Shown here one piece after another: positions 30,786-40,369 of a stretch of DNA of 64,000 bases; the stretch's first letter is position 1, and each line of letters opens with the position of its first letter. A program made the translations under genes and the position numbers. The notes beneath the pieces were generated by a model. The model was not told the DNA's origin and searched no databases. It saw nothing but the letters and a program-made list of their open reading frames with translations. The stretch is from assembly GCA_964016985.1 (NCBI GenBank), contig OZ024827.1, forward strand, positions 77,330,335 to 77,394,334, written 5' to 3'. The DNA is from Anodontia alba (lineage: Eukaryota > Mollusca > Bivalvia > Lucinida > Lucinidae).

Positions 30786-31179
30786 TAGCCGTGCATTAAC
30801 CGGCGAAAAGCGGTGTATTAACAAGGCAATTCACGCGCTGTTAATGCACGGCTACGCAACTTTCGATATGATCGTACCGGGGCCATAGACTTGCTGCCGT
30901 TACGAGATGTGAACTGCCCGTCCCTAGAACGAGCACAGTCCATGGAAATTGCGTTCGCGAGACATCGATGAAAAGGCGAAACAAAATAGTGCAAGAAATA
31001 ACGCGAAATGTAGCAAATGTTTTCTGTTTTTATGCAATAATAGCGATCGAACATGGTTTTTCAATGCATTAACATTCGCCAGGTCCCTTGGGAGGTGTTC
31101 AAAACCGCGGTCTTCGGCCTCGGTTTTCAACATGTCCCACGGGACCTGGCGAAAGTTAATGCATGAAAAACCATGTTTG
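30786..31179. repeat. two neighbouring inverted repeats, possibly one foldback element
   Basis: First pair: TAGCCGTGCATTAAC at 30786-30800 with its exact inverse at 30840-30854. Second pair: about 38 bp, 31049-31087 (AACATGGTTTTTCAATGCAT ... CGCCAGGTCCC), with 31141-31178. Inside the second pair is a further stem, TTCAAAACCGCGG/CCTCGGTTTTCAA, around GTCTTCGG. GC content is above the surroundings. Confidence 0.75.
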
Positions 31180-31202
31180 AATCCTATATAATAGCGCGTA
31201 AA

Positions 31203-31770
31203 AGATAAGCAGACGACATTTTGAAATAGTTCTCTTTTTTTCCCAGGCAAGAGGCTTTGACGTTTCATACAAAATGTGTCCTAAAGAATACACGAATGGT
31301 ATTACTCCTTTTTTCCCAACACTTCAGACCTCAATTTCTGTTTAATGATGAATTCAAAGGCTTGCAATATGTTATTATATCGTGCTTATATGCCATTCTC
31401 TTTCCAGTGTCGGCACAATTAGTTGGGCTATTTACCATGGCGACTTCATAAAACAACCTATTAATTATATATCGCCATATCTTCAAAAGATATTTGTAGA
31501 TTAGAGGAAATAGCCTTAATATAGCGACGCCTCGTGGGTTGGCCTAGGAAGGAAATGTGATAGTAGCCTCATGACTAAAAAAAAAAAAATCTATTAAAGT
31601 GCCACTCACCATTATAGCAGAGGGTATTCTAGAATATCTTTATATTTTTTGGAGAAACAAGGCTTATCATTACATGTAAATCGTCTATTAGCAGACGTGA
31701 TATGATATGTCAAGTTTATTTTTCAAACAAATAAAAATAAGTATTTCAGAATTCTACTGATATTGTCACT
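31203..31770. repeat. scattered H-family fragments in unassigned DNA
   Basis: AAGCAGACGACATTTTGAAA and GCTTTGACGTTTCATACAAA near 31206-31275, and ATTACATGTAAATCGTC with ACGTGATATGATATGTC near 31670-31710, are partial H arms. Nothing else recognised. Confidence 0.45.
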
Positions 31771-31984
31771 GGCGCTTTGGAAATTGAAAGTTTTTACTAA
31801 CTTCGTTAATGAGCGTACCTGATGGGTCTGCTGTACTGTAGCAGAGGTCTCCACTTAGCTGATTTAGCTTCTTGGCCAGCAGCAGTCGATATTAGTCGCG
31901 TCAATACGGGAAAACCCTAGCACATATAACTGTGATACTCATATCAGCGTTGTGAATATACGTGCAATATGCATGGCAAGTGCA

Positions 31985-32262
31985 AACATAATAATGTTAC
32001 AGACAATTTTTCAGCACTGTGTAAATTGTCACTGTACATTGCATGTACAATAATATTGTTTTAAACTGCATGTACAATAATAATAATGTTATAGACAATT
32101 TTTCAGCATTGTGTAAATTGCCACAGTGACTGTACATTGCATGTACAATAATATTGTTTTAAACTGCATGTACAATAATAATAATGTTATAGACAATTTT
32201 TCAGCAGTGTGTAAATTGCCACTGTACATTTGATGTACAATAATATTGTTTTAAACTGCTTC
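31985..32262. repeat. ~100-bp tandem repeat, three units
   Basis: AATAATGTTATAGACAATTT, TTCAGCATTGTGTAAATTG and CATGTACAATAATATTG recur in order three times. The middle unit has an extra CACAGTGA. Confidence 0.88.
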
Positions 32263-32290
32263 TAACTGGTAGCCTATTAATCAATTGAAG

Positions 32291-32482
32291 ACTTGAGACC
32301 CTTATACGGGCAACTGGCAAACAGTGCAGACCCAGATCATGGGCCGCAGATTGCGGCGTCTGATCAGGGTCTCCACTGCTTGCAAATAGTTGAACCATTT
32401 TTCTTTCGGAATATCTACACCATATAGCCTGACTCTTCCAATATATAGTGTGGGAGAGTTTATTCTGTCTTTAATGGGTTAA
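32291..32482. mobile_element. P-family repeat, copy 1, with F-type hairpin core
   Basis: Core GCAAACAGTGCAGACCCAGA ... GGCGTCTGATCAGGGTC, then TAGTTGAACCATTTTTCTTT, CACCATATAGCCTGAC and TCTTTAATGGGTTAA. The tail recurs at 60519-60632. Confidence 0.6.
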
Positions 32483-32544
32483 CATACGGGGACTTTGCAG
32501 AAATTTGGATATGTGTGTACTGTATTTACCTTAGGTATTCGTAT

Positions 32545-32700
32545 AGACCGGGCTGAGCAAACAGTGTTGACCGTCTGAACAGGGCCTACACTGTTTGCGA
32601 CTCGTTCAGCAGAGTTTTAAATGCATCAACAGGTAGTCAAATGGACTTGTTAGAATTTTAGGATTAGTATAGCAACGAGTTAAGGTGTCCGATTTCTTAG
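32545..32700. mobile_element. Q-family repeat, copy 2
   Basis: GAGCAAACAGTGTTGACCGT, CACTGTTTGCGACTCGTTC, then AGAGTTTTAAATGCATCAAC, AACGAGTTAAGGTGTCC. It shows the uninterrupted form of the site filled at 35284. Confidence 0.6.
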
Positions 32701-32805
32701 GCTAAATAAGGATTGCAAAAAACTATGCATTGTGTATCGGGTGTCAGATCATTAAACCATTTTCTTTTAAAAGAAAGTCAACCAGCTCCTCCCCTCCCCG
32801 CTTCC

Positions 32806-32881
32806 CCAGCAACAGGATCACAATACCAGAGAGGATCTACTAAACACACAAGTAAGACAAGGAAGAGGACAAAACATGATG

Positions 32882-32917
<36 letters not shown>

Positions 32918-32990
32918 GCAACGAGCAGCCACAAGACCACTATAAATAAACGACACCAGAACCTGAACCACTGACTTAGCACAATCAGTA
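32806..32990. repeat. dispersed repeat (O type) with (A)33 expansion
   Basis: GGACAAAACATGATG, about 33 A with one leading G (32881-32914), then AGCAGCCACAAGACCACT and CAGAACCTGAACCACTGAC, matching 21565-21660 in order. Confidence 0.5.
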
Positions 32991-33179
32991 GTAAAAAGCT
33001 TTTACAATTACTTAATCTTCACCTTATTTTCAAATGTTTTGAAATTACTAAATGATTATTCGGCTCGGATACAGTACCTGGAAGGTCTCAGTATGTCCGT
33101 CTTTAACTCTTTAATCCCTGAGTTTCTAAAATGGAATTTTCCACCTTTCATTATTGTGAAAAAAGTGTCAGTGAAAAAA

Positions 33180-33455
33180 CAACAACAACAACAACAACAA
33201 AAAAAAAAACAACAAAAAAACAAAAAAAAAAAAACAAACAACAATAACAAACAAACAAACAAAAAACAGGAAAAGTATGGCAATCCCTGAGTTTCTAAAG
33301 TGACATCTTCCATCTTCCGTCATTGTAAACAAGGTATCAGTAATCAAAAATAACAAAAAAAAAAAAAAAAAAAAAAAATAAATAAATAAATACAGAAAAT
33401 AAAAACAACATCAACAACAACAACAACAAAAAACAACAACAACAACAAAAAAACA
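33180..33455. repeat. A-rich low-complexity block, (CAA)n and (A)n
   Basis: Two A/CAA-rich runs (33180-33267, 33350-33455) around an imperfect duplicate of CCCTGAGTTTCTAAA ... CCACCTTTC / CCATCTTCCGTCATTGT. ORFs here are artefacts. Confidence 0.88.
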
Positions 33456-33593
33456 ACAGAAAGTCATTATGAGCCATCTCATCTAGATTTACACTGTTTG
33501 CAAAGGGACTTATTTTGGTCTGTAGGACTGAAACAATTCATGTGAATGGATAAACTTTCAAGGGAGTTAACTGTTGTGATATTGTTTTATTAT

Positions 33594-33686
33594 CCCTTCT
33601 GAAAAAGATGTCTAAAAGGAACGAAGTTGCTCCCACAGGGATCAAATTTCTTTCCTTTCAAGATAGACCCCTTTTAAAAAGAGGCT
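33594..33686. mobile_element. N-family foldback, copy 2
   Basis: CCCTTCTGAAAAAG, CTAAAAGGAACGAAGTTGC, then CAAATTTCTTTCCTTTCAAG and AGACCCCTTTTAAAAAG. Confidence 0.6.
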
Positions 33687-33781
33687 TTGTGTGCAGGAAA
33701 GCAAAACGGAAGTCACAGTTGTCTCCCTTTAGAAAAATGGCAGCAAATCTACCAAGTGTCTCCAGCCCCCTTAAATTTTCT

Positions 33782-34016
33782 GGACCCAGTTGTTCAAAGC
33801 ATTGTTAGCTTAATGAACTCGTTAATGACAAAATCGTTAATTGTTAATTTTCAAATACATTAATGTTTTTCCTGCGAAAATGTGAGTAGCTTTTGCAATG
33901 CAAAGCTACTCACATTTTTTTCCGCAAACAAATATCAATGTATTTGCCATATTCCAAGACAGAAATTTAAACATCACGTATGCTAACAACTTTGTTAAGT
34001 TTTGAACAACTGGGCT
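33782..34016. mobile_element. I-family MITE, copy 3 (best preserved)
   Basis: GGACCCAGTTGTTCAAAGC at the left, GTTTTGAACAACTGGGCTC at the right. The central hairpin GCGAAAATGTGAGTAGCTTT pairs with AAAGCTACTCACATTTTTTT at about 33875-33925. 235 bp. Target duplication not evident. Confidence 0.82.
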
Positions 34017-34371
34017 CTATACATATGTTTGAAGCAGGAAACGAGATTGTGCTTTTGACATAATTCTTCTCAAAAGAGATGTCAGTTTCCTATTTTTCAA
34101 ATCGATTTTGTCTGTCTTCATTCCCATTAGGACATGGATGTAATTGCGCCTAAACTGTGATTTATTGGCCAGTAAAATCTTTGTTCCTGACTGAAGTCAA
34201 TGAATTTGTCTCTGATTCTGTCAGGAAAAGTAAGATATATACAGATATACGAGAGCTCCCTATAATATTATCACGCAATCTATTTGACATAATATCACTT
34301 GAGCCTCGTCAAGCGATAAGGCTGCTCTGGACCGCTCTCCGTATGTGCACTAAGACACATTTTCGCATGGC
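34017..34371. other. no feature recognised
   Basis: An 84-codon plus-strand ORF (34157-34411) crosses into the neighbouring A element and so is unlikely to be a gene. Confidence 0.45.
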
Positions 34372-34648
34372 CATTATGAAAACAAGCCTATTCAAATATA
34401 CAGAAATTTAACCTCCAAAAACTGAACATTTTCAGATAAAAAACTCTAATATTTTTCTTATTTCTGCTCAAAACATAGATTGCGGGTACTCGTTAGAACC
34501 GCCTCGCAGAGGCGGTTCTAACGAGTACCCGCAATCTATGTATTTGAGCAGAAATAAGAAAAATAATGTATACCCCTGTAAACCCCAGTTTCACTATATA
34601 AAAGTGGGGTTTAAGGGGTCAAAATTATATAGGCATGTTTTCGTGATG
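34372..34648 (+). mobile_element. A-family foldback MITE, copy 5
   Basis: CATTATGAAAACAAGCCTAT to GGCATGTTTTCGTGATG. Core tip GCCTCGCAGAGGC; arms GATTGCGGGTACTCG and CGAGTACCCGCAATC carry a matched compensatory change (GTGGG to GCGGG on both arms). Confidence 0.92.
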
Positions 34649-34675
34649 GAGGCCCAAATTTTGATGGGCAAATCG

Positions 34676-34707
<32 letters not shown>

Positions 34708-35189
34708 GCCTTTACGTCAATATGCGAACAATGTGGGACGATAAAAATCCGACGTTGTCATGATGAGATATCTACTTTTATTGTTTGTTTGTTTGTGTTG
34801 AGGTTTTACAGCCCAGTTAACCCAATGGGGTCATGTCGAGCTTGGCCAGTTTACCTAACCACACCTTTACTGGGCAGGCTTAGTTGACTTTAAATAATTT
34901 TCCATAGACGGAAACAATATTGTTTAAGAATAATGTCAAGTTATAAGAATCACAGTTGACATCGGTTTTAGAGGACCTGACACACTTGGAAGATTTTCTG
35001 CCATATTTTACAAAGTGTGCAGTTCTTGTGATTTCCTGTTTGTTTTTCCCCCACACTAAGCACTTTCCGAAAAAGGGGCTGCTCTAAAAACAAAGGTTGA
35101 TCTTAGGTTTTCTCTGATCGCACAAGCCTTATTTTACGTTTTGTTATGCGCTGGGTTACATGTAGTCTAGGTAATCGGAAAGATAAGCA
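34649..35189. other. (A)30 run and unassigned DNA
   Basis: Thirty A at 34676-34705. Otherwise no ORF or known repeat. Confidence 0.5.
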
Positions 35190-35590
35190 TAAGAAACAGT
35201 GTTATACCATATCAAACTTCACAGAACGCGGCGTCCTATCAGTCTGTATGTACGCCGTTTGCCACTCATTCAGCAAATTGTAACCCTTGTCATGCTGAAT
35301 AAATTAAGATGCCACGCCCACTTCTAAGTTTCAGCTAATCAGATTGCTTGATCTGAATTGTTGCTATAAGTTCATATACTTAATGGCAAACTGTGCAGAT
35401 CCAGATCAGTTGGCTTCTACAGAAGCCAACTGATCTGGATCTACTGTTTGCATGTCAGAGTATATCCAGGTTCAGCATGACAAGGGTTAAATACATCAAC
35501 AGGTAGTAAAATTGTCCCGCTTACTTTTATTATTGTAAGTATGGTAAGGAGTTAAGGTATCCTATCGGTAGGGTAAATACGGTAAACGCC
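35190..35590. mobile_element. Q-family repeat, copy 3, split by an R element
   Basis: GAACGCGGCGTCCTATCAG, CGTTTGCCACTCATTCAGC up to 35280, then resumes after 35490 with ATACATCAACAGGTAGT and GGAGTTAAGGTATCC. Compare 32545-32700. Confidence 0.65.
35284..35486. mobile_element. R-family TTAA MITE, copy 1, nested in Q
   Basis: CCCTTGTCATGCTGAATA at the left and TTCAGCATGACAAGGG at the right. The right flank is TTAA; the left flank is GTAA (one change). Central hairpin GCAGATCCAGATCAGTTGGC with tip TTCTACAGAA. 203 bp. TTAA target and CCC ends are piggyBac-like. Confidence 0.86.
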
Positions 35591-35651
35591 CTTTAATATC
35601 TAGAAAATGTAAACACATGGGAGGCGGAGCACAGAAGTTTATACAAATTTG

Positions 35652-35870
35652 CATGTACGCCCAGCGAAGACTTAGATCAGTCTGCGTATCTGCGCAGTCT
35701 GATCAGAGTCTTGGCAGGGTACTCTTTGGGTAGCCAAGGATCCAAAGCGTCTACAGGTGGACAGCGATGACTCTGATCAGACTGCGCTACGCAAGCTCTG
35801 ATCAGTCTGCGCGTACGCGCATGTTGACCAGAGTCTTCGCTGGGCGCACATGCAATCGTGTAGAAAATGT
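35652..35870. mobile_element. G-family element, second subtype, copy 2
   Basis: GCCCAGCGAAGACTTAGATC, GCAGTCTGATCAGAGTCTTG, then GACTCTGATCAGACTGCGC and GTCTTCGCTGGGCGCACATG, with the right end GCAATCGTGTAGAAAATG. The left end is missing. Confidence 0.65.
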
Positions 35871-36340
35871 GCTAAAATCATTAAATGAATTGATGCACAA
35901 ATCGGAAATGTTTTAAATAAAAAAATTATTAAATAAAATTATGGAACACGCATCAGCAGCCCTATAAATCCAGTCTGAATTATATTTTTTATTTCATTTT
36001 TCGTTTCCTTAATATTTTTATCTGCTTTTAACTCAATGAATGGTACTCTAGGGTAAAAGATTGGCGATGCATCTGAATTTCACCCACTTGTATCTCCTAC
36101 GCTTTGCTGGGCAGATTTGTAATGTTTTGTAAAAAATCGAATTACGGAGATGCATTTATTTAGGTCACTGACTGTTAAAAGTTACAATTCTAAATAGTTC
36201 AATTCTTTGCCTATTTCTGAAGTTCTAGTTCTAGCATGCTTTGATGCAAGAACTGGCCAAAATGTATAATTCAAGGAATTCTACAGTAGATATTAGCAGA
36301 ATTTAATATTTTGGTTGGTCACTTTTATTTTGAAAGAAAG
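35871..36340. other. no feature recognised
   Basis: AT-rich, no ORF over 60 codons, no repeat family seen. Confidence 0.45.
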
Positions 36341-36384
36341 AAAAAAAAAAAAAAAAAAAAAACAAAAAAAAAAAAAAAAAAAAA
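36341..36384 (+). repeat. A-run (44 bases, one C)
   Basis: Twenty-two A, a C, then about 21 A. Confidence 0.93.
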
Positions 36385-36450
36385 CACATCTGAGGTAACC
36401 TTACTGCGCATTTCTCTATTTTCTTAATAGAAATAGGAAAATTTCGCGAA

Positions 36451-36727
36451 CATTACGAAACCATGCCTATTCAAATATACTGAAAATTCTACCACCAAAA
36501 AATGAAAATTTTCAGATAAAAAATTCTGATATTTTTCATACTTCTGCTCAAAACATAGATTGTGGGTATTCATTAGAACCGCCTCGGTGAGGCGGTTCTA
36601 ACGAGTACCCACAATCTATGTTTTTTAGCTGAAATAAGAAAATAGTGTATACCCCTGTAAACCCCAAATTAACTATATAAAAGTGGGGTTTGTGGGAGTC
36701 AAAATTATAAAGGCATGTTTTCGCGAA
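36451..36727 (+). mobile_element. A-family foldback MITE, copy 6
   Basis: CATTACGAAACCATGCCTAT to GGCATGTTTTCGCGA. Tip GCCTCGGTGAGGC. The minor hairpin has drifted (CCCCAAATTAACTATATAAA). Confidence 0.9.
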
Positions 36728-37085
36728 TATATGTCTGTCTCGCTAAACTACGTTCCTCAATTAGCGTGCTATATTCTATAAAGAATGGGAAAAAAAAGTG
36801 GCTTAATCTAAAATTAGACGTATGAATATAGAATATCCATTATCATGATATAGTTAAAACGTGTTGGTGTTTAAGCGGAAAGCTCTACCCTTAAAGAAGA
36901 GACAACCCTCGTAGAAACACATTCTTTTCTTTTGGGATAAAACCTTTATTCAGAAAAGACACGGTGGAGTACCAAAACTAGGATGAGCGGATGGACCTAA
37001 AAGAGAGAACATGTTTAGCTGAAAAATACGTTTCTCTTCAAAGAGACCGCTTTTAACTATTCCCCGCTAGTGGCGACTTTTGTCG
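36728..37085. other. mostly unassigned; N-like fragment at about 36870-36970
   Basis: GGAAAGCTCTACCCTTAAAG, AACACATTCTTTTCTTTTGG and TTTATTCAGAAAAGAC look like an eroded N element. The rest is unassigned. Confidence 0.4.
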
Positions 37086-37094
37086 TCTGCTGAT

Positions 37095-37151
37095 ACCCTT
37101 TGCAAACAGTTTGGATCCAGATCAGGCCCGACAAAACCTGGATCCAAACTA
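37095..37151. repeat. hairpin module with a GCCCGAC tip
   Basis: GCAAACAGTTTGGATCCAGA, TCAGGCCCGACAAAACC, TGGATCCAAACT. A short-stem variant of the shared core, near CGTCTGCTG, an H-type arm word. Confidence 0.6.
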
Positions 37152-37155
37152 TAAG

Positions 37156-37718
37156 ACTCTCTGATGGTACGTATTCCTTAAGATTTTTTTGAGTTAATTT
37201 AAAAAAAAAAAATCCAAAAGAAAAAAAAACAAACAAAAAACAGATGACAAAACAGCATGAAAAAAAAAAATACCCAGCAAGCAAAGATTCAAGGCCTATG
37301 AGGACTATAAAAGGCAGAATCAACCATATTCTCAGTTTTTTTTTAAGACACCGAAGTGTCAACATCTCCAGAACTCCAATAACTGATCGGTTTGGCTACT
37401 GCTTTGGAAAACTACCTGGGAATGATTGTCAGCTGCTAAAGAGTAATGATGCCCAAATTTTCTCCAGAATCCAGAATTATATAAACCAGAATCAAAACTG
37501 CGGTACATTAAATGGACACAGCTCAAGGGCAGATCACTCTAACCTGAACACATACGCTTCGCTTTTAAAATGGAGGGTCAGGACTACTTAAATTGAAACA
37601 ACTTGCAAATTCTCTCCTTAATAAAAAATACTCATAAACCAGAGGAGAAAAGTTTATTTCCAAATATGCACTAAAGTCAGTCACCTCACCAGACATCATT
37701 ACACTTCACGTTAACATA
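37156..37718. other. no gene recognised
   Basis: Holds a 115-codon plus-strand ORF (37244-37591) starting in an A-tract. I recognise no domain. Composition is fairly even, so it is the most gene-like unassigned ORF in the window, but evidence is lacking. Confidence 0.35.
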
Positions 37719-37990
37719 CAGACGACTCTCATTATCTCGAATTCCAAGGGACTCTCTGAAATACTTCGAGATATCCATACCTCGACATATCGGAATCGCA
37801 GAATTGAGAAAAAAATAATTCGAACAACCACATTTAACAAATATATATGTAATTGGACTCTTGAAGTTAGAGATATACAGAAAATATTGAGGAAAAGAGA
37901 AATTGCTCATGTTTAGGCAGGGACCAGATTTTCACTTCGAGATAAGCGGTTATTCGAGATAAGCGAGGTCGAGATAACGAGAGTCAACTG
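37719..37990 (+). mobile_element. B-family MITE, copy 7 (core deleted)
   Basis: CAGACGACTCTCATTATCTC to GATAACGAGAGTCAACTG with TA flanks. The hairpin is cut: GAGAAATTGCTC joins directly to ATGTTTAGGCAGGGACC, removing one whole arm. Confidence 0.88.
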
Positions 37991-37995
37991 TATTT

Positions 37996-38100
37996 ATGAC
38001 AAGCAGACTCTTCTACCTCATCTTTTGGGACTGGTCCATTTTCAACAGAAGGGGTGTCTGCTTTACGCGTTCTGCGGCATCTGAATTGAGTCTACACTTT
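37996..38100 (-). mobile_element. F-family fragment at the head of the 62-bp satellite
   Basis: CAGACTCTTCTACCTCATC, CCATTTTCAACAGAAGGGG, GCGTTCTGCGGCATCTGAAT, GAGTCTACAC follow the F order. The element then runs into the satellite and never reaches its other end. Confidence 0.68.
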
Positions 38101-38595
38101 TTGTCAACGTCGCTAAATGTGTTTCATGGCCTGAATAGTTCGTAACCATTTCTGTCTACTGTTTGTCAATGTCGCTAAATGTGTTTCATGGCCTGAATAG
38201 TTCGTAACCATTTCTGTCTACTGTTTGTCAATGTCACTAAATGTGTTTCATGGCCTGAATATTTCGTAACCATTTCTGTCTACTATTTGTCAATGTCGCT
38301 AAATGTGTTTCATGGCCTGAATATTTCGTAACCATTTCTGTCTACTGTTTGTCAATGTCGCCAAATGTGTTTCACGGCCTGAATAGTTTGTAACCATTTC
38401 TGTCTACTGTTTGTCAATGTCGCTAAATGTGTTTCATGACCTTAATAGTTCGTAACCATTTCTGTCTTCTGTTTGTCAACGTCGCTAAATGTGTTTCATG
38501 GCCTGACTAGTTCGTAACCATTTCTGTTTACTGTGTTTCAATGTCGCTAAATGTGTTTCATGGCCTGAATAGGTTGCAACCATTTCTGTCTAAAT
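38101..38595. repeat. 62-bp minisatellite, eight units
   Basis: Unit: TTGTCAATGTCGCTAAATGT, GTTTCATGGCCTGAATAGTT, CGTAACCATTTCTGTCTACT, G. Starts at 38101, 38163 and 38225 give an exact 62-bp spacing. Units differ by a few bases. The first half matches the F-element arm CTGTTTGTCAATGTCCCT. Confidence 0.96.
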
Positions 38596-39479
38596 TGACT
38601 GTAAGAAATAAAATAAGGCATCGAAATGTGTTGAGAGCCTCTTACAATATTGTGTGAAGATTTGCATATTGAAAAGCACATGTCAACTGCCTAGACATAA
38701 CTGCATTCCCAAGGGAACACAAAGTTAATTTATTGTACGAGATAAAGTGGCGATTCTCGCGAGAATTCAAGAGACTTATCTGTTTTGATTTGATTTTGCA
38801 CCAAACGGCATGAACCGCGCCATGCGAAACCATGTGTTCTGGGCATATGCGGATAGCGAAGAGCTACACCAGCCCGCACATACGTGCATTCTGATCAGAT
38901 CCATTGGTTCTGTGGACTACATACTTCATCGAAAAAAATAGCAATGGCCTTGATTTAAGGTAAATGGATGCTCGAGTATATTTGACGCCATTTTTGACAA
39001 GTCAGCAGGTTAAAATTTAAGCTTTCAACTTTGGAACCTCTTAAATATGCTTGCATACTGTTAGGCTCTACTTTTGTAAGTGGATGATTTAACAAATAAA
39101 ACGTTTCCTAAACAATTTCTGAGGTTTTAACCAAGATCATAAGAATGCTTAATGCATGCTTCATTTAATTCAGTAACCCCAACTTTATAATTATGGTAAA
39201 AAGGGGAACTCGAGGTAAGGGCTGGGGTCGGAAATTATAGAAGGAAGTAGTATATATAAATGTGCTATGCCATGTGATTATGAGCCGTAGGGACACATGC
39301 GAGCAGGCTGATCGGGGTCTTCACTGTACGCTTGTAGAATCATTGGTAATTTTTAGAACATATATCGGCGATTAACAAAACCCATTATCACACATTTATT
39401 AGAAAATCTGTTCATGTTGCATATGTGATACTTCCATGGCTTTCAAGCATATATCACTCTTGTGGAACGCAAAAGGTGT
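38596..39479. other. unassigned DNA with two small G-family fragments
   Basis: CATATGCGGATAGCGAAG near 38845 and GAGCAGGCTGATCGGGGTCT near 39303 are G-type pieces. No genes seen. Confidence 0.45.
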
Positions 39480-39600
39480 GATAATGTGTCACGTGGGTGA
39501 TATGGCTTTTTTTGCCCGGGCAAAAAACTCATATCACCAGGTCACGTGGGAGATACGGCTTTTTTTTGCCCTCGGGCTCATTTGTTTGTCTCGGGTTGAT
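39480..39600. repeat. palindromic repeat, GTCACGTGGG type
   Basis: GTCACGTGGGTGATATGGCT then TTTTTTTGCCC, an inverted GGGCAAAAAACTCATATC, and a second direct copy GTCACGTGGGAGATACGGC. A foldback plus a direct duplicate; not seen elsewhere in the window. Confidence 0.65.
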
Positions 39601-39789
39601 ATGGGGTATGATATGAAAATTGCCACATAATTATCTCTACTTATCACAATGTGTCGGCTTCAGTGCTTGATCGGAATCGTTACTGTTCATATATATTCCG
39701 AAGGCACATTTTCTCACGGCGAGCTAAATTATAAATAAAAAAAAAAAAAAAAAAAAAAGAGATTTGTGACTTCCAGTTTCTTTTATGAA

Positions 39790-39906
39790 CACAAAGACCT
39801 TTCCGAAAATGGGTCTATTATAAACGGAAAGGATTTACATCTATATTGGACCATTATCGGCCTTACAGGAATCCTGTCGGGACGATAACTGTCCAATATA
39901 GATTCA
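39790..39906. repeat. N-like fragment plus a 13-bp inverted repeat
   Basis: CCTTTCCGAAAATGGGTCTA resembles N termini. It is followed by ATCTATATTGGAC and, 41 bases on, its exact inverse GTCCAATATAGAT. Also a 22-base A run at 39737-39758 just before. Confidence 0.55.
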
Positions 39907-40019
39907 AGTAATTGCTAGCTGGGTTGTTGGGGAAATTAAACAAATTATTACGGATACACAACCCTCGCACTTTGACTTGATACAGTTCCAAACGTAAACA
40001 AAAGAATACAAGAATACAA

Positions 40020-40064
40020 AAAACAACAACAACTTACTGTCAACAACAACAACAACAACAACAA

Positions 40065-40096
<32 letters not shown>

Positions 40097-40113
40097 AAAA
40101 AAAAAGAAAAAAG
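40020..40113. repeat. A-rich block, (CAA)n then (A)n
   Basis: CAA repeats passing into long A runs broken by two G. The F/L-rich minus-strand ORF is an artefact. Confidence 0.93.
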
Positions 40114-40147
40114 ACATAGTAAAGACAGAAATAAAACCGAAAACCCA

Positions 40148-40369
40148 TTAACCGTCCCTCCTAGAAAAGGGACCTTGGCAAACAGTGTAGACCCAGATCA
40201 GACGCCGCAGAAGGCGGCGTCTGATCAGGGTCTACACTCTTCGCATAAAATATAAAAAAACTTCTACAAAAAATGGTAATAATGAAAACTAACCAGACAC
40301 ACCTTATATAGGAAACGAACCAGTCCAAAGAGTTATGGTAGAAGAGACCACTCGGCATAAATGGGTTAA
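40148..40369 (+). mobile_element. F-family TTAA MITE, copy 4
   Basis: TTAACCGTCCCTCCTAGAAA at the left, CTCGGCATAAATGGGTTAA at the right. Core GTAGACCCAGATCAGACGCC with tip GCAGAAGGC is near perfect. Confidence 0.84.

Noticed and set aside
30924..31268. 114-codon minus-strand ORF as a host exon
   Set aside because: It overlaps the inverted repeats at 31049-31178, and part of it is palindrome-derived. No domain recognised.
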